64,000 nt of DNA. It comes from Diphasiastrum complanatum. Its lineage: Eukaryota > Streptophyta > Lycopodiopsida > Lycopodiales > Lycopodiaceae. Position 1 is the first letter of the stretch; each line of letters starts with the position of its first letter. The notes beneath the pieces were generated by a model. The model was not told the origin of the DNA, searched no databases, and saw nothing but the letters and a program-made list of their open reading frames with translations. Both the position numbers and the translations under genes were made by a program. The DNA lies in contig CM055109.1 of the NCBI GenBank assembly GCA_029204225.1, positions 2,036,340-2,100,339 on the forward strand, given 5' to 3'. Below, in pieces: positions 1 through 11,227 of this stretch.

Positions 1-1806
1 GAACCCTGGTAACTACCGTACTATCATGATCGGGCATGTTATTGCGAAACTATATGGCACTGTTCTTTAGTTAGTGGTCAGTAATGAGATTGAGATCAGC
101 CGACTACATGCTCTGGGCCAGGCTGGTTTTTGAGCTCACTATTCCACCATCGACCATGTCTTCACTCTTTGAGCTATCATCGAGGAAGCCAAACATAGTA
201 GAAAGACGGTTTATTGTTGCTTTGTTGACTTCAAGAAAGCCTTCGATTTGGTCCCACGTTCCCTTCTAATCCAAAGATTACGTGACCTTGGCTTCTCGAC
301 TAACATAGTTCTTGCTGTGATGGCACTTTATGAGAGGGTTCTTGGCTGCTTTCGAAGTGATATGGCATCTACCATCGGGGTGAAGCAGGGTTGCTCCCTC
401 TCCCCCACCTTATTTGGATTATATATTGACGACTTTGAGAGAGTCATTGAGTAGTGTGGTGGTACATGATGTAGTCTTGGGGATATTTTGATTTCTATCC
501 TACTTTATGCAGATGATGTGGCTCTAGTCTCCACAACTAGAGAGGGCCTCCAGCTACAGTTTAGACAGTCTTCATGCTTTTTGTTCCAGATGGGGTTTGG
601 GGGTTAACATCGCAAAGACCAAGATTATGGTCTTCAATACATCTAGGGCCTTCATGTTGAGACATGGGCTTATCTTTGACGGACAACCATTGGAGGTGGT
701 ATCATCCTACACTTATCTAGGAGTTCTTTTTACTGGTACGCGGTAGGTTGCTACAACTAGACTTGGGAAGGGACACGCCTCCCTTGTCCAGTTAGAGAGG
801 TTCTATTTTCAGAAGTTTATTCGAGATGCCTTGAATAATTGTCGGATTTTTGATACGTAGCAGAGACATGGTGTACGAGTCTCACTTCATTAGATTGGTC
901 TAGTATCTCACGCGTGCAGATCCTTATGCTGTCACATATGATACATGCTAAGCCCTTTGTCCCATATCGATCATTTTGGCTGGGTTTGTAGTTCCACCTA
1001 TACAGCCATCTTCCAACTTATCACCTATATATAGTGAGTCAGGGCATTTCTCATAGACGAGTAGAGATATTCAGAGGCATTAGGGTTATCGACTATCTTG
1101 GTTATTTCAGTTTACTTGACACGCTCGGAATTTCTATCATGGACCTTCTTGCAAGCACTCATCAGATGCCTCGTATATCGAGCATATCTTAGTTGAGCAT
1201 GGGAGGGCTAGTTAGTGGTCAAACCCGATTACTATTGGACTCACTTCTTGGAGTTGGACACTGTTGGGTTCCCTATTCTACCACACTACTTGGACTCAGG
1301 CTTGTCTCATGGTTTGTGATTCTTATTAGGCCAGCTCCACGTCTCCTCACATCAACTCGAGATTGAGACTGGACACTTCCAGGGTACCCCCTCAATAAGA
1401 GAGGATTTGCCAGCTATGTTCTTTATCTGAGATAGAGTCTGAGGATCACTTCTTATTCAGATACCCAGTCTATCATGAGATTAGAGGACGCTATCATTGC
1501 CTATTTCGAGATACTTCTGTCACATTGAGATCCATTACAACATATGAGGATCCACGCTGTGTTACACCATGATCATGGAGATGTTTTTACTATCACATGA
1601 TTTATGTCAGCCAGCGCAGCCGTGTCACTTTGACATGTAGTTCCAGATTACATCCTTCTTCTTTCACAAATGACCAGTGACCACAGACTGATCCAACCTT
1701 AGATGATAGTGACACTTTGTGCCATAGAGACCAGAGACGGCGTACTGCTCAGAATAGATTGTTCCTAGAGCTACAATTTATTCCATGAGGTATCACATAT
1801 CTTACA
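1..1806 (+). pseudogene. LINE (non-LTR retrotransposon) ORF2 relic, RT to C-terminal zinc knuckle
   Basis: The 5' side is cut by the window edge. Broken frames show a non-LTR reverse transcriptase: a VDFKKAFDLVPR motif near 213-260, GVKQGCSLSPTLFG at about 378-420, and the YADD active site at 506-517. After the RT come a thumb-like KTKIMVFNTS segment near 615-650 and an SYTYLGV block near 705-730. At 1408-1512 lies a Cys/His segment CQLCSLSEIESEDHFLFR followed by a HEIRGRYHCLFRD block, the typical end of this LINE type. Several stops and frameshifts make it non-functional. Copia A interrupts its 3' part and it appears to resume at 7114. Confidence 0.85.
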
Positions 1807-2202
1807 TGTTGAAGAGTAATGCCTATTTTACCCCTTTGGCTAAGCATTAGTTAAGCTGTACATAACTCATGGGGCATGTTTTAATTAAATGCATGAGACC
1901 CCCTTTTGTAAGTTGAGTAATTTAGTGCAAGTGGCTCACTTGGCCAAGTAGCTCACTCCTATGGTTGACACCTAGACTTTCCATGCATGTAAAGGAGGTG
2001 CTTGCCTCACAAGGGATTTGGAGGACCCACGCCCTCCTCTCTCTCTCTAGCAATTCATTTCTTCTTCAGACTTTTGAGTTTGTGAGGTGCTTATGCAATT
2101 CTCCTTGTGTGTGATGTTTTCCATAGCCAAGTTTCTCAAGCTTTCATAGTTGATCTAGTATTTGAGTTAAGATACTCCATAGCTGGGTCTTGCAAATTAT
2201 CA
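1807..2202 (+). repeat. Copia A 5' LTR
   Basis: It starts TGTTGAAGAGTAATGCC and ends AAATTATCA, directly followed by the primer-binding site. It is 396 bp, the same length as the 3' LTR. Its start resembles those of copia B and C, indicating one lineage. Confidence 0.95.
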
Positions 2203-2214
2203 TGGTATCAGAGC
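2203..2214 (+). other. Copia A primer-binding site
   Basis: TGGTATCAGAGC abuts the 5' LTR and is complementary to the 3' end of initiator tRNA-Met, the usual plant copia and gypsy primer. Confidence 0.9.
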
Positions 2215-2670
2215 AGGTTGTCTAGCCTGTGAGTCTGTGAGTGAGAGAAACTTCAGTGCTTAGATTCTTGAGAAGATTCTCATCTTCTACAAGCACCCCA
2301 ATCTTGAAAGAGGGAGCATTTGATCTACAGGTGTCAGATCAGGTGGAGTCTTGCACTGTTGGAGAGCTATTGGCAAGGGGAGTGGGATGATCCAAAAACT
2401 TTCTAAATCTGGCTAAGTTTTGGGGAGTCTTTCTGGAGGAGCTTACACAAAAGTAGGGCGCACTTCTGTAGGGGCTTCTGGTTTCTGTTCCAGTGGGGCC
2501 TAGTGCTTGTGCTAGTGAGGCCATACCAAGTGGCAAAGACAAAAGCAGGAGCTGAAGGGTTGCCTTGAAGTGGCTACATACCCTAGTTTGGGGTCAAACC
2601 CTTGTTGTTGGAAGTTGTTTCTTTTCTGATCTTTTTTAGGTTGAGCTTCTGTTTGAGCACAAATTTTAGC

Positions 2671-4738
2671 ATGGCTAGTCTTGGGGAGAGTTTGCTGGGT
2701 GAATCTAGCAAACTAGATGGCACAAACTACAGAGTGTGGAAGTTCAAGATGGCTACTATCTTGATGGACAAGAATTGCTGGGAGGTGATGACAGGTACAG
2801 AACCTGTACCAACATCTGATCCTAAATTGAAGGACTACATGAACAGGAGACAAAAAGCTCATTGGATAATCAATCTTTCTGTCAAGGACAATATTATTCC
2901 TCACATTTGCAATGCAAGGGATGCAGCTGATGCTTGGACAATTCTGAAGTCTATGTTTGAAACAGTGGATTCAGCCAAGCTGATGTATTTGCAAAACAGG
3001 CTACATACTCTCAAGATGGAAGCAGGTGCAACAATTGGTGATCATATTACAAAGGTCAAGGGACCTAATGGATCAGCTTGCTTCAGTTGGAGAGAAAGTA
3101 AGTGACAGGAGTATTGTCCCCATAGTCTTGAACAGCTTGTCATTCAACTATCAAGACTATGTGATGTCCCTTTCTGCTAGGGAGAAACTCACAACCTTTG
3201 GGGAGTTATGTGGTCTTCTTTTACAGGAGGAGATGAGAAGGAGAATCTTTCTGAAAGGGAAGATAATCCAGAGCTTGCTTTTGCTTCTAAGAAGAAGCAA
3301 AACTTTCAGAAGAAAGGTAAAGGCAAAAAGAAGAACTCAAAGCAAAGCTTGGAGCAGCAGGTGTCCAAGTTACAGGTTGGAGAGGAGTCAAGCACCAATT
3401 CCTCATCTACACCCAAGAGGAAGGGCAACTGCAACTATTGTGGTAATTATGGGCATTTTGCCTTTGAATGCAGGAAGAAGCAAAGTGATCAGAAGAAGGG
3501 AAAGAACCAGCAGGGTCACTTTGTTGACAAAGTTGCAGAGGAGGAGCAATCTGGTGTGCTTGAGCTATTCACCGCAGCCCTATCATCTGAATCCACATTT
3601 GGTGGATGGTACGTTGATTCTGGAGCCTCAAAGCACATGACACCTCATAGAGATTGGTTCAGCACCTATGAGGAGACAAAAGATGGTCAGCATGTTTGCC
3701 TTGGAGATAATTCTACACGTATGGTCAGGGGCAAAGGCACAGTTGCAGTACAGCTGTCATCAGGCGAGGTGAAGGAAATTAAAAGTGTGTTGCATGTACC
3801 AGGGTTGGCTAAGAACTTGCTATCTGTTGGTGCCATTACCAAACAGAACATGGTGGTAGAGTTTGATGATTCTACATGTTTGGTAAAAGACAAAGATCAG
3901 AACTTCAAGGTGGTAGCCAAGGGAATGCAAGAAGGAGGCCTTTACAAGCTTTTGACAACCATTCCTAGCCAAGAGGCCTTGTCTGCAAGAGATACTAATC
4001 GGGACAAGCTTTGGCACGAGAGATATGGTCATTTGAGTTATAAAAGTTTGCAAGTTTTGAACAGGCACAAAATGGTAGTAGATCTTCCTAGCATTAAGTC
4101 TTCTTCAGATACATGTGAGGCTTGTGCATTAGGGAAGCAACAGAGGAAAAAGTTTCCAAAGGAGAAAGCTACCAGGGCCAAGGGCATTCTTGAACTTGTG
4201 CATTTTGATTTATGCGGTCCCATGCAGGTCAAATCAGCAGGGGGGGGCATACTATCTCATGACCTTCGTAGATGATTTCTCACGGAAGGTATGGGTCTAT
4301 TTTCTGAAACTGAAATCTGAATTGTTCAAATACTTCAAACAGTGGAAAGCTGTGGTGGAAAACCACACAGGGAAGAGGTTAAAGACTCTTAGGTTAGATA
4401 AGGGTGGTGAGTATATTTCTGATGAGTTCAAAGATCTTTGCAAAGCATGTGGGATAAAGAGACAGTTTACTGCTCCACATACACCGCAGCAGAACGGCGT
4501 GGCTGAGCGGAAAAACAGGTCTATAGTTGAGTGTGCGAGGAGCATGCTCAAGGCAAAGGGGTTGCCAAATTCTTTTTGGGCGGAAGCGGTAGCAACTGCT
4601 GTTTTTCTATTGAATAGAAGTCCAACCAAAGCAGTTGAAGGAATCACGCCAGAAGAAGCATATAGTGGCAACAAGCCCAAAGTGGGCAGCCTTCGAGTAT
4701 TTGGGTGTATAGCCGTAAAGTGTCTTTCTTGGGTATAG
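2671..4738 (+). pseudogene. Copia A gag-protease-integrase, frameshifted
   Basis: Gag begins at 2671 (MASLGESLLGESSKLDGT), a UBN2-type copia gag. A frameshift near 3057-3105 moves the reading to other frames. The zinc knuckle CNYCGNYGHFAFEC lies at 3430-3471, the protease motif WYVDSGASKHMT near 3607-3640, the integrase HHCC region (HERYGHLSYKSL...CEACALGK) near 4015-4140, and the DDE core (FVDDFSRKVW, RLDKGGEY, PQQNGVAERK) from about 4265. A run of G at 4241-4247 marks another frameshift. The leader 2215-2670 has no supported gene. Confidence 0.88.
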
Positions 4739-6723
4739 TGAAGGTGAGAAAGCTTATGTGCTATATGATCTCGAAAATAGGAAGGAGATCCTAAGTCGAG
4801 ATGTCATCTTTGATGAAGAGCATTCACCCAAGATACAGGAGCAGGAGAAGGAAGGAACTACTGAGTTCATACCCTTGATTGATTCCACGCATGAGGATCC
4901 TAGTCAAGAGTCCTGTGAGCCTCAAGTGCAGGAGCAACAATAGGAAATCGAACCTACTAGTTCGAGACCTCTTTTTGGCCAAGTACCAGAAGCCGAAGTT
5001 GGGGACAAACGGAAGACTAAGATAGTACCATGGGATACGTGGTCACCATCCACATCACCTACTGCTAGGAAGAAGCTACCTAGGTGGTATTGGGAAACAA
5101 TCAAAGAAGGTCAAATGATGGAAGAAGGAGAGAGCAGTGAACAGGGTGTCAGAAGATCTCTTAGGTCTCATGAGAGAGAAGGAACTAACTTTGCTCTTAT
5201 GTCCACTATTCTGAATGCAGATGAGCCACAGTTCTTTCACGAAGCCGCGAAGGAAAAGGTATGGCAACATTCCATGCAGGAGGAGTATGACTCCATTGTC
5301 AAGAATGACACATGGGAGCTCACTACATTGCCAGAAGGGAAGCAACCAATAGGTTGCAAGTGGGTCTATAAGACCAAGTTTGATGCCAATGGAACAGTGG
5401 ACAAGTACAAGGCAAGGTTGGTGGCGAAAGGCTATGCTCAGCAGGAGGGGCTAGACTATGATGAGACATTCGCACCTGTTGCTAAGATGACATCTATCAG
5501 GACCGTTTTGGCTATAGCCTCATATTTTGATTGGGATGTCCATCAAATGGATGTCAAGAGTGCCTTTCTGAATGGGCACCTACAGGAGGAGGTTTACATG
5601 GAACAACCGCAGGGATTTGAAATAACAGGCAAGGAGAATTTGGTTTGCAGGCTTAGGAAAGCCTTGTATGGGCTCAAACAGGCGGCAAGGGCTTGGTATA
5701 GCCGAATTGACGAGTACTTTGCAAGGCAAGGGTTGCAATCTTTATGTCCTCTATGTGGATGATCTACTCATCACGGGAAGCAATAAGAAGCTTGCTTATT
5801 GCTTGTGTTAAGAAGAATCTTTCTAGTGAGTTTGAGATGAAAGATTTGGGTTTGCTACACTATTGCCTAGGAGTTGAAGTCTGGAAAGAGAAGCGTTGTC
5901 TTTTTATCTCACAGACAAAGTATGCACAGAAATTATTGAAGAGGTTTAACATGCAAGAAAGCAAACCAATCAACACACCCATGGATGCAAGCAACAAGCC
6001 ATCAAAAGATGATGGTCCAGCATTTGCAGATGAGACGCTCTATAGTCAGTTAGTGGGCAGCCTGATTTACCTTACTACCACCAGGCCAGATATTGCTTAT
6101 GCGGTTGGGATTGCAAGTCAATTCATGAGTAAGCCTACCGAAGCACATTGGAAAGCAGCCAAGCGGATCCTACAATATGTGAGAGGGACAGTGACTTATG
6201 GGATTGGATACGCAGATGACGGGGACCTTCAGCTGGAGGGTTATTCAGATTTTGATTGGGCAGGTGATAGAGACGATCGGAGATCGACGACAGGCTATTG
6301 TTTCAGCCTAGGTTCAGGGGCTATATCATGGTGCAGTAAGAAGCAGCCTACTATTGCTCTATCATCTACCGAAGCTGAGTACAGGGCGACTACGAGGTCC
6401 GCCTGTGAAGCCATTTGGCTACGCCGTCTACTTGAGGACATGCAGATTGCTCAAGTAAGACCTACATTGTTACATTGTGATAACCAAAGTTGCATTTAGC
6501 TTGCGAGGAATCCAGTCTATCATGCACGGACGAAACACATAGAGGTGGACCAGCATTTTATACGAGAGAAGTGCACAGTGGGGAGATCGAGCTAGTTTAT
6601 TGTGACACCAATGACCAGATAGCTGATATTTTTACTAAACCACTTAGTAAAGATAAGTTTGAAAAGTTCAGAACTTTGTTGGGTGTCAGTTTGAATAAAA
6701 TTGCCATTAAGGGGGGGTGTTGA
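4739..6723 (+). pseudogene. Copia A integrase end, reverse transcriptase and RNase H, broken
   Basis: This continues the pol gene. A stop interrupts the linker at 4941. RT_copia begins near 5230 (VWQHSMQEEYDSI) with DVKSAFLNGHLQEEVYMEQP and KALYGLKQ. Near 5725-5745 about 25-30 codons are missing compared with copia C, so the frame changes just before the YVDD site (5752-5763). RNase H (YSDFDWAGDRDDRRSTTGY, SSTEAEYRA) follows to about 6500, with an in-frame TAG at 6497. The last frame ends KGGC-stop, and the final Cys and stop codons are supplied by the 3' LTR. Confidence 0.88.
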
Positions 6724-7113
6724 AGAGTAATGCCTATTTAACCCCTTTGGCTAAGCATTAGTTAAGCTGTACATAACTCATGGGGCATGTTCTAATTAAA
6801 TGCATGAGACCCCCTTTTGTAAGTTGAGTAAATTAGTGCAAGTTGCCCACTTGGCCAAGTAGCTCACTCCTATGGTTGACACCTAGACTTTCCATGCATG
6901 TAAAGGAGGTGCTTGCCTCACAAGGGATTTGGAGGACCCACGCCCTCCTCTCTCTCTCTAGCAATTCATTTCTTCTTCAGACTTTTGAGTTTGTGAGGTG
7001 CTTATGCAATTCTCCTTGTGTGTGATGTTTTCCATAGCCAAGTTTCTCAAGCTTTCATAGTTGATCTAGTATTTGAGTTAAGATACTCTATAGCTGGGTC
7101 TTGCAAATTATCA
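6718..7113 (+). repeat. Copia A 3' LTR
   Basis: It starts TGTTGAAGAG after the polypurine tract TTAAGGGGGGG (about 6707-6717) and ends TTATCA at 7113, followed by target duplication TTACA. It is 396 bp with about six differences from the 5' LTR. Confidence 0.95.
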
Positions 7114-7406
7114 TTACACACAACTCCATTGACGATGTCAACAACACATACCTCCTCCAACTATAGCCCCCATCACATCTTTCTTCAGTACCAGCATGAC
7201 TTGATGACAACATGTTACCACTCCCATTATGTTTACATTTGCAGCCATATACTAGATGCATTCTAGTTTGATTTTAGTATATACACCTAGTTTATTTTTT
7301 ATGTACTGTTTCGGAGACGTTTCATACGTTCCCCATTGTATCACATACTTGACATGTACTCATTCATCTTATATGCCTTTTGGCATGGAAAAGACGTTAA
7401 TAAAGC
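7114..7406 (+). mobile_element. Probable LINE 3' untranslated tail
   Basis: This is the sequence on the far side of copia A. It lacks coding potential and ends in ATGGAAAAGACGTTAATAAAG just before the CT-rich start of copia B LTR sequence. Because copia A's target duplication joins it to the LINE's coding end, it should be the LINE's 3' UTR. The end point is inferred from where similarity to the copia B 3' LTR begins. Confidence 0.6.
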
Positions 7407-7583
7407 TTTCTCTCCTCTCTCTCTCTCTAATCAAGTATTTGGAGTTCGTGACTTGGGTTTCTTGTTGTGCTTAAGCTTTCCTTGTATTGTTGATGCTTCA
7501 ATAGCTAGTTTCCTTCAAGCTTTCATCTGTTTTGTCTTTTATTGAGGCTAAGATACTTCATAGATAGAGCTATATGCTCATCA
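7407..7583 (+). repeat. Copia B 5' LTR, 3' part only
   Basis: From the CT run through TAATCAAG to TCATCA this matches the last part of the 3' LTR at 25192. The first two-thirds is absent and presumably lies upstream of the LINE, outside the window. Confidence 0.85.
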
Positions 7584-8029
7584 TGGTATTAGAGCAGGTT
7601 GTTTTGCTTGTGATTTGTGAAAGTTTGGAAACTTCCAGATGATTTTTCGGATTTTTGATTGAGTAGCTTAACCTGAAAGTGGACGGAATTTCTGTAGAAC
7701 AACTAGTTTTCAGAATAGGAAGCACAATTGGACTGGTGATAAGAGGAGCACGATCATACCAAAGTCTTTGAATTTTGAGCAATTTTCCAAAAGTTGAAAA
7801 GAGCAGCTTGTGGAGAAGTAGTACACACTTTCTGTAGGGAGATCCAATTAAGGTATAGAGTGGATCTTGTGCAAGGCATGGCAGTTCCATATTGTGTGGC
7901 AAAGACAAGAACATAAGTAGTTGGGTATTAGACAAGTGGCATAATATCCTAGTTTGGGTTAAACCCTAGTTTCTTGAAGCATCTCAGTTTTTGAGTATTC
8001 TTCAAAAATTTCTTCGTCTGATTGAAAAA

Positions 8030-8674
8030 TGAATCCTGGCTGGCCTGAGTGAGAGTCTACTCAATGAGTCAAGTACATAAGATGGAACCAATTATCAAGT
8101 GTGGAAGTTTAAGATGCAAAACATTCTCATGGACAAAGAAGGGCCATAGGCACAAGGCTTGAGCCTATTCTAGATTTTGAGCCCGTGTTGAAAGATTACG
8201 TCAAGAGAGGATCAAAGGCACATCTTATCATCAACCTTTCTGTGAAGGATAACATTTTCTCACATTAGGTGAACTTTGTGAAGCTTGGGAGATATTGAAT
8301 CCATGTATGTGGTTGTCAAAATACGGCTAGAGTTCTCTATTTGCAGAACAAACTACGTACATTTGGAATGGACTTCGGTGATTCAGTTGTTGCACTTACG
8401 AAGATCAAGGATTTTCAAGACCAACTTGCTGCAGTTGGAGAGTATTAGTGATAGAGACATAGTCTCAATAACTTTGAATAGTTGGTCAAATGCTGTTCAA
8501 GGTTATGTCATGAGTCTCTCAGTAAAGGAGAGAATTGTGTGGTTTCCTTATGCACGAAGACGTGAGGAGGAAGAATATTTTAAAAAGGGAAGGTAATGAT
8601 GAGCGTGCATTTTCTTCAAAGAAGAAGAAGCAATTTAATGGCAAGAAAAAGGGAAAGTTCAATGCTGGTGATTC
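8030..8674 (+). pseudogene. Copia B gag, 5' half
   Basis: Broken frames resemble copia A and C gag: a LSESLLNESS-like start, DGTNYQVWKFKMQNILMDK near 8080-8135, a LKDYVKRGSKAHLIINLSVKDN block, and a lysine-rich tail near 8615-8660. Stops and frameshifts are frequent. The leader 7596-8029 carries nothing else recognisable. Copia C interrupts gag exactly after GATTC. Confidence 0.8.
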
Positions 8675-9059
8675 TGTCAAATTCCAAGGCCTAGCTATGG
8701 AGTATCATAACAGCATAGTAAGCACACTATGAAAGCTTCAGAAAACCAGCTATGGAGTAAAACACAAAAGCAAGAGAGAGAGGACTTCAAAGCTCACACA
8801 ACATGAATGAATATTCAAAGTGTAGTAGGGCGTGGAAACCCCTCCAAAGTTTGGGCTACATATAGCATGTTATGTATAGAGGTGGTGTCTTGCTAATTCT
8901 AGCTCTAGAACCCACATGGGTCCTTAAGCTACTTGATTTACTTGCCTAATTAGCTGGGGTGTACTATGTACATAAATGTTTTACCCCCATGTCTTATGCA
9001 CAACTTACAAGTTACAAGTATACAAGCCTTAAGGGGCAAAATAGGCATTTACTTCAACA
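8675..9059 (-). repeat. Copia C 3' LTR (left copy)
   Basis: On the + strand it reads TGTCAAATTCCAAGG to ACTTCAACA, that is TG...CA on both strands. The pol stop codon lies inside it: the LTR start TGTTGA supplies the last Cys codon and the TGA. Confidence 0.95.
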
Positions 9060-10736
9060 CCCCCCCTCAATGGCTATTTTGTTCATACCAACACCTAGCA
9101 TGCTACGAAACTTTTCAAATTTTTCTCTACTAAGTGCCTTAGTAAAGATATCTGCTGCTTGTTCGTTGGTATCACAGTACTCGAGCTGAATTTCTCCGCT
9201 TTGTATCTTCTCTCGTAAGAAGTGTTGATCCACCTCAATATGCTTCGTACGAGCATGGTACACAGGATTCTTGGCAAGCTGGATGCAACTCTGGCTGTCA
9301 CACTGAAGAATAGTAGGACCATCCTGTGGAATCTGCACCTCCCCAAGAAGTCTCCTGAGCCATATTGCCTCGCAGGTAGCTTTTGTCGCTGCCCTGTACT
9401 CAGCCTCTGTTGATGATAAGGTAACTGTGGGCTGTTTCTTGCTACACCAAGAAATGGCCCCTGAACCAAGGTTAAAAGTGTAACCTGTGGTCGACTTTCG
9501 ATCATCCCTATCACCTGCCCAATCCGAATCAGTAAAGCCTCCAAGCTGAAGCTTTCCGTCATCTGTGTACTCAATCCCATAGCAGGTTGTCCCTTTGACA
9601 TACCTCAAAACCCTCTTGGCTGCTTTCCAATGTGCTTCAGTTGGAGAACTCATGAACTGGCTTGCTACACCAACCACATAGGAAATGTCTGGTCTCGTAG
9701 TGGTGAGATAAATCAGGCTACCCACAAGCTGCCTATAAAGAGTCTCGTCCACAAAAGGAGTGCCATCATCTCTGGATGGCTTACTGCTGGTATCAATGGG
9801 CGTGGAAACGGGTTTGCAATCCTGCATGTTGAACCTGTTCAAAACTTCACATGCATAGTTGGCTTGGGAAATAAACACACAGTTTTCCTTTTTCCAAACC
9901 TCCAAACCAAGACAATAGTGGATTAAGCCTAAATCCTTCATCTCGAACTCATTTGATAAATGAGTCTTCACCTTTTCAATAAGCTGCCCATTGTTACCCG
10001 TGATGACCAAGTCATCCACATAGAGAACTATCAAAACAATGTTCCCATCTTCCTCCTTCACGAACAGGTTGCAATCCGACTGACTCTTTATGAATTGCTC
10101 CTTGGCAAAATAGTCGTCAATACGACTATACCAGGCCCTGGGTGCCTGCTTCAAACCATATAAGGCCTTCTTAAGCCTGCATACCATACTTTCCTTGCCC
10201 TTAGCCTCAAAACCTTGTGGCTGTTCCATGTAGACTTCTTCAGCCAACTGTCCATTAAGAAAAGCACTCTTCACGTCCATTTGATGGACCTCCCAACCAA
10301 AAAATGCAGCCAATGCTAAAACCAACCTGATAGACGTCATCTTAGCTACCGGTGCAAACGTCTCATCATAGTCCAAGCCCTCCTTTTGTGCATAGCCTTT
10401 AGCAACCAGCCTTGCCTTATGCTTTTCGATGCTCCTATCAGATTTGTATTTGGTCCTGTAGACCCACTTACAGCCAATAGGACGCTTCCCTTTTGGTAAC
10501 TTCACCAAATCCCATGTATCATTCTTGAGAATGGAGTCGTACTCCTCTTGCATAGCATGTTGCCATACCTTCTCATCTGCTGCCTCAACAAATGTATGTG
10601 GATCTTGTGAATCCAAAATAGTAGTCATAAGTGCATAGTTTGTCTCCTGGTGTTCATGCTGCTGGGCTTGCCTTTGAGACCTCCTAGCCCCTGGATTGCT
10701 GCTCTCTCCCTCATCCAATATCAAACCATCCTGCAC
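9054..10736 (-). CDS. Copia C reverse transcriptase-RNase H (560-codon open frame)
   Basis: An intact open frame for the C-terminal half of pol. In order: linker, RVT_2 start (VWQHAMQEEYDSILKNDTW), GCKWVYRTKYK, DVKSAFLNGQLAEEVYMEQP, KKALYGLKQAPRAWYSRID, active site LYVDDLVITG, then RNase H with TDSDWAGDRDDRKSTTGY, SSTEAEYRAA and [13 protein letters not shown], ending KIAIEGGC. All expected RT and RNase H blocks are present. It would normally be the end of one gag-pol polyprotein; here a stop at about 10855 separates it from the upstream part. Confidence 0.93.
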   Translation of the reverse strand: MQDGLILDEGESSNPGARRSQRQAQQHEHQETNYALMTTILDSQDPHTFVEAADEKVWQHAMQEEYDSILKNDTWDLVKLPKGKRPIGCKWVYRTKYKSDRSIEKHKARLVAKGYAQKEGLDYDETFAPVAKMTSIRLVLALAAFFGWEVHQMDVKSAFLNGQLAEEVYMEQPQGFEAKGKESMVCRLKKALYGLKQAPRAWYSRIDDYFAKEQFIKSQSDCNLFVKEEDGNIVLIVLYVDDLVITGNNGQLIEKVKTHLSNEFEMKDLGLIHYCLGLEVWKKENCVFISQANYACEVLNRFNMQDCKPVSTPIDTSSKPSRDDGTPFVDETLYRQLVGSLIYLTTTRPDISYVVGVASQFMSSPTEAHWKAAKRVLRYVKGTTCYGIEYTDDGKLQLGGFTDSDWAGDRDDRKSTTGYTFNLGSGAISWCSKKQPTVTLSSTEAEYRAATKATCEAIWLRRLLGEVQIPQDGPTILQCDSQSCIQLAKNPVYHARTKHIEVDQHFLREKIQSGEIQLEYCDTNEQAADIFTKALSREKFEKFRSMLGVGMNKIAIEGGC

Positions 10737-10853
10737 AGCTTGCCAATACCACTTGGGAAACTTCTTCCTTGCAGTTGGTGATGAAGACGGTGAATAGGAC
10801 TCAACAGATTTGCCCCTTTCCTTCCGCTTCCTAGCCTCCTCGGATTCTTCCTC

Positions 10854-11227
10854 TTAATCACTCATATGATCATCCTGAGGCTCCCCAATATATGGATGTG
10901 GGTCATCAAGTATTAGCACAAATTCACTTGTACCATCCTCCATCTCAAGTTCCTCTATAGGAGGCGTTTGATCTTCTTCAAAGATCACATCTCGACTTAT
11001 GATCCTCTTCTTGCTAGTAAGATCGTAAAGTCTGTAAGCTTTGCTTTCTTCACTGTATCCCAAGAAAATACTCTTTGCTGATTTTGCATCCAGCTTCTTC
11101 CTGTTATCCTTGGGAATATGGGCATAGGCCGCACAACCAAACACTCGCAAAGCGCCTACCTTGGGCTTAATGCCGCTAAATGCCTCTTATGGAGTCTTGC
11201 CTTCCACAACTTTTGTTGGACTTCTAT
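10854..11227 (-). pseudogene. Copia C integrase C-terminus, interrupted
   Basis: The segment LRVFGCAAYAHIPKDNRKKL and FLGYSEESKAYRLYDL, followed by the acidic linker, reads in a frame different from the preceding integrase. A frameshift lies near 11228-11250, a stop in the TP-EAF motif near 11190, and a TAA near 10855. These three lesions are what stop copia C gag-pol from being a single open frame. Confidence 0.88.

Larger units (their letters stand above)
1807..7113 (+). mobile_element. Copia A: full-length Ty1/copia LTR retrotransposon
   Basis: The structure is LTR, tRNA-Met primer site, gag-pol, polypurine tract, LTR. The two LTRs (396 bp each) differ at about six positions. A 5-bp target duplication TTACA flanks the element (1802-1806 and 7114-7118). 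The coding region is broken by frameshifts, stops and a deletion, so this copy is dead, although the LTR similarity suggests a fairly recent insertion. It is nested in the LINE. Confidence 0.95.

Noticed and set aside
2203-2220. tRNA-Met gene fragments at TGGTATCAGAGC sites
   Set aside because: These are 12-13 base retroelement primer-binding sites beside LTRs, not tRNA genes; no cloverleaf can be formed.
2339-2542. Short minus-strand frame in the copia A leader
   Set aside because: It is in the non-coding region between primer site and gag; a related frame in the copia C leader is also just leader sequence.
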